DNA of 64,000 nt. Origin: an uncultured Paracoccaceae bacterium. GTDB taxonomy: Bacteria > Pseudomonadota > Alphaproteobacteria > Rhodobacterales > Rhodobacteraceae. Both the position numbers and the translations under genes were made by a program. The stretch's first letter is position 1. Each line of letters starts with the position of its first letter. The notes under the pieces were generated by a model that saw only the letters and a program-made list of their open reading frames with translations, was not told where the DNA came from and did no database searches. The stretch is taken from assembly GCA_947492825.1 (NCBI GenBank), contig CANLNT010000001.1:496001-560000 (forward strand). The letters run 5' to 3'. Below are positions 57,800 through 64,000 of this stretch, piece by piece.

Positions 57800-57809
57800 C
57801 TGCGTGGGC

Positions 57810-58184
57810 TTAGGCGTTGTCCTGCGGCGCGTCGGGCGAGGTAAGCGTCGACCACGTAGCATCCCGGGGTGGGGCAGGTGGCGTGTCGCAGGTTCGCTTG
57901 TGAATGTTCACTTTGGCAATGAAATTTGCCGAAATCGGTGCGGTCACAAACAGGAACGCCATGATCAGCAGCTCGTGAAACGACCCGTCACTCATGATGA
58001 ATGCGTGCAACATTGCGGCCAGCAACAGCATGCCAATCCCCATCGTGCCAACCTTGGTGGGCGCGTGCAGGCGGGTCATCGGGTCGTTGAACTTCAGCAG
58101 GCCAATCACGCCCACCAGCACAAAGCCGGAGCCCACAAACAGGAACAGTGCCGCGACAATCAGACCAATGGTTTCAAGTATCAT
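57810..58184 (-). CDS. mnhG: Na+/H+ antiporter subunit G (MnhG/PhaG)
   Basis: 124 residues, three membrane helices. It opens ETIGLIVAALFLFVGSGFVL and contains LLKFNDPMTRLHAPTKVGTM, the signature of subunit G of Mrp-type antiporters. The C-terminus is a hydrophilic tail. Overlaps mnhF by four bases. Part of the six-gene multi-subunit Na+(K+)/H+ antiporter. Confidence 0.94.
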   Translation of the reverse strand: MILETIGLIVAALFLFVGSGFVLVGVIGLLKFNDPMTRLHAPTKVGTMGIGMLLLAAMLHAFIMSDGSFHELLIMAFLFVTAPISANFIAKVNIHKRTCDTPPAPPRDATWSTLTSPDAPQDNA

Positions 58185-58465
58185 TCGATGATGTCCCCCC
58201 GCAGAATAAACCGCGCCAGCGCCACGGTCGACACAAAGCCCAGCATGGCGATCAGCATCGCGACCTCAAAGTAGATCTCGACCCCCTGATGGATGCCCAG
58301 CAAGATCACCAGCCCCAGCGCGTTGATCACCATGGTGTCCAGCGCCAGAATGCGGTCGCCGACCGTTGGCCCCAGCACCAGCCGCACCATCGACAGGATT
58401 TGCCCAAGGGCCAGTACGCAAAAGGCCACGATCAGGGCGAGGTCAAACAATCCTGCGGCGCTCAT
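58181..58465 (-). CDS. mnhF: Na+/H+ antiporter subunit F (MnhF/PhaF)
   Basis: 94 residues, three membrane helices, with RLVLGPTVGDRILALDTMVI, the conserved subunit F motif. Overlaps the mnhE and mnhG genes by four bases each. Confidence 0.94.
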   Translation of the reverse strand: MSAAGLFDLALIVAFCVLALGQILSMVRLVLGPTVGDRILALDTMVINALGLVILLGIHQGVEIYFEVAMLIAMLGFVSTVALARFILRGDIIE

Positions 58466-58962
58466 ACAAAGATCTCCTTCAGGCGGCTTTCATAGCGGGT
58501 CTTGATGTCATCGCGCACCGCGTCGGGGTCATCGGTGTGCAGCACATGCACCAGCAGGCTGTGGCCTCCGTCCGACAAATCAGCCGAGACGGTGCCAGGC
58601 GTCAGGGTAATGGTGCCAGCGAGCACAGTGATCGCCTCGGGTTGAACCAGATCAAGCGGGATCGCGATCCACGCAGGCTTTAGCTTGTCGTTCGGCACGG
58701 TCAGCACGATCCATGCGACCTGCACGTTGGCGACAATGATGTCCCAGATCACCACCAGCGCATAGCTGAACATCCGGCCCAGCCGGAACCCGGTAGGCCG
58801 GTCTGGCCACCAGTTGGCTGTGCCGCGCGGGATGATCACACCCAGGATCAGGCCAAAAACCACCATCCCGGCGGACACCTGATTCTGTAAAAGCACCCAG
58901 ACCACCGCCAGAAGCAGCGTCAGAAATGGATGCGGCAACAGCCAGTTGAGCGCGCGGGTCAT
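58462..58962 (-). CDS. mnhE: Na+/H+ antiporter subunit E (MnhE/PhaE)
   Basis: 166 residues. Two N-terminal membrane helices, then LVVIWDIIVANVQVAWIVL and the conserved ITLTPGTVSADLSDGGHSLL of subunit E. It assembles the antiporter rather than moving ions. Confidence 0.94.
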   Translation of the reverse strand: MTRALNWLLPHPFLTLLLAVVWVLLQNQVSAGMVVFGLILGVIIPRGTANWWPDRPTGFRLGRMFSYALVVIWDIIVANVQVAWIVLTVPNDKLKPAWIAIPLDLVQPEAITVLAGTITLTPGTVSADLSDGGHSLLVHVLHTDDPDAVRDDIKTRYESRLKEIFV

Positions 58963-58963
58963 G

Positions 58964-60514
58964 TCAGTGATCCTCTTTCGGGGTGCTCAGCTTGCCGGGT
59001 GTATCCAGCACGGTTGAAACATAGGGCTCTGGTGCGAACAATTGCGCGGCAATGGTCGTGGTATAGCCATGGACCTGACCGGCAAAGACGGTATGTCCGA
59101 CCAACATGGTCACCATGCCACCCACGGCCACATAGGACAGGATGGCGGGGGCTGCGGGCGGGGCAAGCTCTGGGTCGGTCTCGGGCGGGTCGATGCTGTG
59201 AGCCTTCCAGAACAGGATGCTACCCGCGCGGGCAAAGCCCAGAATGCTGATCAGGCTGGACCCCAGCACAATCGCCCAGATCCAGGGCATCAGGCCGTCG
59301 TTGAACGCGGCATCCAGCACCAGAAGTTTTCCCAAAAACCCCGATAGCGGCGGTAAACCTGCCATCGCGATCGCGCCCATAAAGAACATCCCCGCCGTCA
59401 GCGCCGTGCCTGCCATCGCATGTTGCGGCGTCAGCACCAGACTGCCCCGGCCTGCGCGCACCAGATCTACGATCAGGAACAGCGTGGCCCCGGCCAGCGT
59501 CGAATGCACGATATAGTAAAGCGCCGCCGCGATCCCGGTTGGGGTAAACAGCGCCGTTGCCACCATCACCATGCCCATCGACCCAATCACCGAAAAGGCC
59601 ACCAGCCGGTCCAGCCGCTTGGCCGCCAGCACCCCGATCATGCCAATCGCAAGCGAGATCAGCGCCGCAGGCAGCAGCCAAACGTCGTGCAACCCTGCGG
59701 TTGCGTCCACATCGGGTGGAAAGACCAACGTATAGACCCGGATGATCGCATAGGCTCCGACCTTGGTCATGATCGCAAACAGGGCTGCGACCGGGGCAGG
59801 GGCCTCTGCATAGCTGGCAGGCAACCAAAAGTGCAGCGGCACAACGGCGGCCTTGATTGCAAAGACCAGCAGCAGCAACACTGCCGCCACGCGAATGCCT
59901 ACCGTCGCCTCTGGCCCGATAAGGTCAACGCGATTGGCCAGATCAGCCATGTTCAGCGTGCCGGTCTCGGCATAGATCGACCCAAGCGCGAACAGAAACA
60001 AAGTAGAGCCGATCAGGTTGAACAGCACGTATTGCACGCCCGCGCGCAGCCGCGCATTGCCACCTGCGTGGATCATCAAGCCATAGCTTGCAATCAGCAG
60101 AACCTCGAAGAACACAAAGAGGTTGAAGAGGTCACCGGTCAGGAACGCGCCCATAATACCCATCAGCTGGAACTGGAACAGTGCATGGAAATGCCGCGCG
60201 CGTTGGTCCCAATCGGACCCGATGGCAAAAAGCAGCACGAAGAACGCCAGCACCGCCGTCAGCAACACCATCATCGTCGACAGACGGTCGCCTACGACCA
60301 CAATACCAAAGGGTGCGGCCCAATCGCCCAGTTGGTACAGCAGCACCGTGCCGTCAGCGGTCTGCCAGGCAAGGCACGCTGCAATGGCGATCAGTGCGGT
60401 CACACCGGCCACGGAAAACGCCCGCTGAATGCCAATGTGATAGCGCGCGGCCAGCACAATGAATGGCGCCAGCAAAGCGGGCAGGATGACGGGGGTGATG
60501 ATCCAATGGGTCAT
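58964..60514 (-). CDS. mnhD: Na+/H+ antiporter subunit D (MnhD/PhaD), NuoN-like
   Basis: 516 residues with 14 predicted helices and the proton-pumping quinone-oxidoreductase-like core: a Glu in FVFFEVLLIASYGLM, Lys in LFAIMTKVGAYAII and HSTLAGATLFL. Moves protons in exchange for Na+. Overlaps mnhC by four bases. Confidence 0.95.
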   Translation of the reverse strand: MTHWIITPVILPALLAPFIVLAARYHIGIQRAFSVAGVTALIAIAACLAWQTADGTVLLYQLGDWAAPFGIVVVGDRLSTMMVLLTAVLAFFVLLFAIGSDWDQRARHFHALFQFQLMGIMGAFLTGDLFNLFVFFEVLLIASYGLMIHAGGNARLRAGVQYVLFNLIGSTLFLFALGSIYAETGTLNMADLANRVDLIGPEATVGIRVAAVLLLLVFAIKAAVVPLHFWLPASYAEAPAPVAALFAIMTKVGAYAIIRVYTLVFPPDVDATAGLHDVWLLPAALISLAIGMIGVLAAKRLDRLVAFSVIGSMGMVMVATALFTPTGIAAALYYIVHSTLAGATLFLIVDLVRAGRGSLVLTPQHAMAGTALTAGMFFMGAIAMAGLPPLSGFLGKLLVLDAAFNDGLMPWIWAIVLGSSLISILGFARAGSILFWKAHSIDPPETDPELAPPAAPAILSYVAVGGMVTMLVGHTVFAGQVHGYTTTIAAQLFAPEPYVSTVLDTPGKLSTPKEDH

Positions 60515-60867
60515 ACCGCATCCTCCGCATCTGTCTTGGGCGCGTCAGGCTGATCATCCACGTGATCATCGTCAGACCCCAGAAAGGCACCGAGCGCGAT
60601 CATCACAACCACCGCCGTCATCCCGAATGAGATCACGATGGCCGTCAGCACCAGCGCCTGCGGCAGCGGGTCGGCATAGGCGGTCACGTCATCGCGCAGC
60701 ACAGGGGCCGCACCAATGGTCAGGCGGCCAGAAGCGAACAGGAATACGTTGACCGCATAGGTCAGCAGCGACATTCCCAAGATCACCGGGAAAGTCCTCA
60801 GGCGAAGCACCAGGTAAAGACCACCTGCGGTCATCACACCAATGGCAGAGGCAACAAGCAGTTCCAT
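60511..60867 (-). CDS. mnhC: Na+/H+ antiporter subunit C (MnhC/PhaC), NuoK-like
   Basis: 118 residues, three helices, GVMTAGGLYLVLRLRTFPVI and DPLPQALVLTAIVISFGMTA, the NuoK-like signature. A polar tail with many Asp residues follows. Two bases separate it from mnhAB. Confidence 0.95.
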   Translation of the reverse strand: MELLVASAIGVMTAGGLYLVLRLRTFPVILGMSLLTYAVNVFLFASGRLTIGAAPVLRDDVTAYADPLPQALVLTAIVISFGMTAVVVMIALGAFLGSDDDHVDDQPDAPKTDAEDAV

Positions 60868-60869
60868 TG

Positions 60870-63749
60870 CTACACCTCCTGTCCGGCGTCAGAGCCGCCA
60901 ACAGGGGCCGCCGTTTGTCTGGAGGGGTTAATATCCATCGGGTAATCAGGGTCCTGCACATTGGCGCGCCGCGCCAGTCGAGAGAAGCTTTCCAGCGACA
61001 ACATCACCGCACCCACCACAGCAAGGAAGACGCCGACGTCGAACAATGCAGCCGTGGCAAGCTCGAACTTTTCAAAGGGCGGGATGCGCACATAGGTAAA
61101 GTCAGAGGTCAGGAAGGGCTTGGCGACAAACCATGACCCGATCCCGGTAAAGCCTGCGATCAATACGCCGGCACCGATGATCCCGTGATAGGGATAGCGT
61201 TGTCGGGCAGAGGCCCAGGCAAAGCCGCTGGCCATATATTGCATCACCACCGCAATCGACACGATCAGACCGGCGATGAACCCGCCGCCCGGTTCATTGT
61301 GGCCGCGCAGGAAGATGTAAAAGCCCACCATCAGCACCACAGGCATGATCACGCGGGTCAGGACGACCATCATCATCGGATGCATATCGCCCGCGCGCTC
61401 TTGGTCAGGCTCTCGGTTTAGCAACCGCCGCCGCACGGGGCCATCCAGCAGTGTCTCGGTCAGCGCATAGATCAGCAGCGCCGCGATCCCCAGCACGATG
61501 ATCTCGCCGTAGGTGTCAAAGCCCCTAAAATCGACAAGGATCACGTTGACGACATTGGTGCCGCCGCCGCCTTTGTAGGAATTCGCCAGATGGAACTCTG
61601 AAATTGGGGCGGTAACCGCGTCGCGCAGCAGATAGTGATAGGCCAGCGCAAAGGTCGCAAGCCCGCCCGCAACGGCCACGCCCGCATCGCGGACCCGTCG
61701 CAGGACAGAGCTTTCGACAGGCGTTGTTTTGGGCAGAAAGTTCAGCGCCAACAGAAGCAGGATGATGGTGACCACCTCAACGGTGAATTGGGTCATCGCC
61801 AGATCCGGCGCGCTCAGGAAGACAAACCCGATCGAGACCATCAGCCCCACGATGCCGATAAAGATCAGCGACAGCAGGCGGTTGCGGTGCAGGAACACCA
61901 GCCCCACGGTGGCCGCGACCAGCATCAGCCACCCGGCAATCGGCACGGGGCCTGCTACCTGCGGCGTCCGCGTCGGTGCGCTGATTGTGCCGGTGCTCCA
62001 GGCGTGGAACCCGGCTGCCAGAATCGTCACCGCACCAATCGCCGCATAGCGCGAAAAGGCGCCGTTGTGCAGCGGCAGGATCAGGCGCTGGGCCGATGAC
62101 ACGGCAGCGGCCACGATGGCCTCAAAAATGGTCTTGGCTTCGGGGCGGGGGGCGGCATCCCATGCGCGCAACAACGGCTTGTAAACCGCCATCAGCAGCA
62201 GGCCTCCAACGACCGCTGCGATCGACATGAAAAGGGCGGGCACCAGCCCGTGCCATATCTTGATGTACTTCACTTCAAGCGTATCAACGCCGCCGATCAC
62301 GGCCTTGGCGACAAAAATCACGAAGTCCTGCGCAAGGAACGGTGCCACACCGATCACGACAACCAGCACCACCAGAATTGCAGGCGGCAGCCACAAGCCG
62401 GGGCCGGGGTCATGCGGTGTTGCGGGGTAGTCGTCGCGCACCGGCCCAAGGAACACATGCCCGATCAGGCGGAAGCAATAGGCAGCCGAAAAGAGTGACC
62501 CAACCGTCGCCAGCGCGGGCACCAGCCACCAGACGCCAAAGAGCGTGGTGTGCGTCGTCTCTTCCAGCATCATTTCCTTGGACAAAAAGCCGTTCAGGAA
62601 GGGGATACCCGCCATCGACAGGGCCGCCAGCGTCACGATCACAAAGGTGACTGGCATCAGGTGCCGCAGCCCACCAAGGCGGCGAATGTCGCGTGTATGC
62701 GCCTCGTGATCGACAATGCCTGCGGACATGAAAAGCGCGGCCTTGAACGTCGCGTGGTTGAGGATGTGGAACACCGCAGCAAAGGCCCCAAAGGTCGTGC
62801 CGGTGCCAAGCAGCATGGTGATCAGCCCCAAATGACTGACGGTCGAAAAAGCCAACAACGCCTTGAGGTCATGCTTGAAGATCGCAATCAGCGCACCCAG
62901 CACCATCGTTATCAGTCCGGCGGTGGTCACGATCACAAACCACTCCGGCGTGCCCGACAGCACCGGCCACATCCGCGCCATCAGGAAGATGCCCGCTTTG
63001 ACCATCGTGGCCGAATGCAGATAGGCGCTGACCGGGGTCGGGGCCGCCATCGCGTGCGGCAGCCAGAAATGGAACGGGAACTGCGCCGATTTGGTAAAGC
63101 AACCCAGCAAGATCAGGATCAGCGCAGGCAGATACAGCGGATCGGCCTGAATAAGCTCGCGGTTTTGCAAAATGACGCTCAGATCATAGCTGCCGACGAT
63201 CTGGCCGAGGATCAGCATCCCGCCAATCATCGCCAACCCGCCCATGCCGGTGACAGTCAGCGCCATGCGCGCGCCCTGACGACCCTCGGGCAGGTGCTTC
63301 CAATAGCCGATCAGCAGGAACGACGATAGCGAGGTAAGCTCCCAGAAGACCAGCAAAAGCAGGATGTTATCGGACAGAACGATCCCCACCATCGCGCCCT
63401 GAAACAGCAGCAGATAGGTGAAGAATTCGCCCATGTTGTCGTCGCGGCTGAGGTAATGGCGTGCATAAGCAATGATCAGCAGGCCAATGCCTAGGATCAG
63501 CAACGCAAAGAAAAAGCCCAAGCCGTCCAGCATCAGCGTAAAGTTCAGCCCCAGCACTGGCATCCAGTCGATCCGGGCCGTCAGCACCTCGCCGGTCAGA
63601 ACCGTAGGCAGGTTTGATAGCAGGCCGACAAAGGCCAGCAGGCTAACGGTAAAGGTGACACCGGCACAGGCCGCACGGCCAGCCGACATCATCAACCCCG
63701 GCAGCAATGCACCGACAAAGGGGATGGCAAGAATCAGGAAAAGAGACAC
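60870..63749 (-). CDS. mnhA: Na+/H+ antiporter subunit A fused to subunit B (MnhAB)
   Basis: 959 residues. The first 500 residues form the NuoL-like proton path (VLLVFWELTSLSSFLLIGYW with the key Glu, and LPHAMAAPTPVSAYLHSATM). The MrpA-specific extra part follows (DLAMTQFTVEVVTIILLLLA). Residues from about 800 on are a complete MnhB (MPVVLMVGFYIFLRGHNEPG and GGFIAGLIVSIAVV). The A-B fusion is standard in alphaproteobacterial Pha/Mrp systems. First gene of the operon. The complex handles Na+, pH and salt stress. Confidence 0.96.
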   Translation of the reverse strand: MSLFLILAIPFVGALLPGLMMSAGRAACAGVTFTVSLLAFVGLLSNLPTVLTGEVLTARIDWMPVLGLNFTLMLDGLGFFFALLILGIGLLIIAYARHYLSRDDNMGEFFTYLLLFQGAMVGIVLSDNILLLLVFWELTSLSSFLLIGYWKHLPEGRQGARMALTVTGMGGLAMIGGMLILGQIVGSYDLSVILQNRELIQADPLYLPALILILLGCFTKSAQFPFHFWLPHAMAAPTPVSAYLHSATMVKAGIFLMARMWPVLSGTPEWFVIVTTAGLITMVLGALIAIFKHDLKALLAFSTVSHLGLITMLLGTGTTFGAFAAVFHILNHATFKAALFMSAGIVDHEAHTRDIRRLGGLRHLMPVTFVIVTLAALSMAGIPFLNGFLSKEMMLEETTHTTLFGVWWLVPALATVGSLFSAAYCFRLIGHVFLGPVRDDYPATPHDPGPGLWLPPAILVVLVVVIGVAPFLAQDFVIFVAKAVIGGVDTLEVKYIKIWHGLVPALFMSIAAVVGGLLLMAVYKPLLRAWDAAPRPEAKTIFEAIVAAAVSSAQRLILPLHNGAFSRYAAIGAVTILAAGFHAWSTGTISAPTRTPQVAGPVPIAGWLMLVAATVGLVFLHRNRLLSLIFIGIVGLMVSIGFVFLSAPDLAMTQFTVEVVTIILLLLALNFLPKTTPVESSVLRRVRDAGVAVAGGLATFALAYHYLLRDAVTAPISEFHLANSYKGGGGTNVVNVILVDFRGFDTYGEIIVLGIAALLIYALTETLLDGPVRRRLLNREPDQERAGDMHPMMMVVLTRVIMPVVLMVGFYIFLRGHNEPGGGFIAGLIVSIAVVMQYMASGFAWASARQRYPYHGIIGAGVLIAGFTGIGSWFVAKPFLTSDFTYVRIPPFEKFELATAALFDVGVFLAVVGAVMLSLESFSRLARRANVQDPDYPMDINPSRQTAAPVGGSDAGQEV

Positions 63750-64000
63750 GCGAACTCCTCGGTCATGCGGGACAGGCAGTGAATTTCATGCAAGCAGGTG
63801 CCAATTTCCTCTCCTTGCGTCAATCGGTTTCGCTCTGCATTGCCCCAAAACAGTTTCGTCCACAGATGTGCCAAAAGGTCCACTTTTCCAGCCCGTTGGT
63901 CGCAAAACGATACTTTTTCGATTCCAGGAACGCCAGCCCCCGCGTTTTGATCTGCCGAAAAGTACGCGCGGCCGGACATCGAACCTGCCCAAACGGACTG
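63750..64000. other. Upstream region of the antiporter operon
   Basis: 251 bases with no convincing gene. It presumably holds the promoter of the minus-strand mnh operon. No clear -35/-10 or operator was recognised. Confidence 0.35.

Noticed and set aside
63734-63979. Open frame upstream of mnhAB on the minus strand
   Set aside because: It overlaps the mnhAB start, lacks a ribosome site and looks random in composition.
1-64000. CRISPR arrays, prophage or integrase genes
   Set aside because: No regularly spaced repeats and no phage structural or integrase genes were found. The phage holin name at 21359 refers to a chromosomal stress protein family.

Overview
The window looks like a chromosome segment of a marine alphaproteobacterium of the Roseobacter group (Rhodobacteraceae). 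The signs are high GC, dense same-strand operons with 4-base ATGA or GTGA overlaps, a TRAP-fed sugar-acid cluster with enolase-superfamily enzymes, a taurine-type ABC transporter, a PhyR/NepR/EcfG stress-response locus and a fused MnhAB-type Na+/H+ antiporter operon. The genus cannot be fixed from the sequence alone.

Layout. 0-4 kb: the 5' part of a gene resembling aerobic reductive dehalogenases (cut by the window edge), a HAD phosphatase, a trimethylamine methyltransferase (MttB) family protein, a YedK/HMCES-type DNA-crosslink protease and a small exported cupredoxin-like protein. 4.2-20.2 kb: a catabolic cluster, apparently for acidic sugars, on two divergent arms around a FadR-type GntR regulator. 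It holds two mandelate racemase-family dehydratases, Gfo/Idh/MocA, sugar isomerase, beta-hydroxyacid dehydrogenase, Zn-alcohol dehydrogenase and SDR enzymes, a TRAP transporter, a phytanoyl-CoA-type dioxygenase, an altronate/galactarate-type dehydratase and an EamA exporter. Three matching FadR-family operator sequences lie in its two control regions.

20.4-39.6 kb: a general-stress-response island. PhyR, NepR, EcfG and a HisKA_2 sensor kinase sit in the middle, surrounded by small membrane and stress proteins (DUF3618, phage-holin-like, Pmp3, DUF4112, CsbD, FMN-binding GSP26-like, DUF883, DUF1328, Dps, ExoD, phospholipase D, AI-2E, DUF202, FNT channel, DUF2254, MscS, a Tudor-like protein and topoisomerase IB). 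I read eleven GGAAC-N16/17-NGTT promoter boxes in front of these genes, so most of the island appears to be one EcfG regulon, including several divergent promoter pairs and two proteins shorter than 60 residues.

39.6-48.5 kb: a patchier region. It contains a truncated MATE pseudogene abutting a RidA/aminotransferase/2-hydroxyacid dehydrogenase/LysR block, a TauABC-like transporter whose permease carries an inserted soluble domain, a small membrane protein, a transposase fragment and a tRNA-Gly(TCC).

48.5-57.8 kb: a lipid-type ABC exporter, an alpha/beta hydrolase, an acyl-CoA synthetase, a DfsB/ClbS-like protein, and then the most unusual locus. This is a retron-type reverse transcriptase preceded by a structured 157-nt region closed by a long imperfect inverted repeat, followed without gaps by a DCC-family protein, a saccharopine dehydrogenase/DUF4166 fusion and a ClpP-fold lipoprotein. 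57.8-63.7 kb: the mnhAB-C-D-E-F-G antiporter operon on the minus strand; the last 250 bases are its presumed control region.
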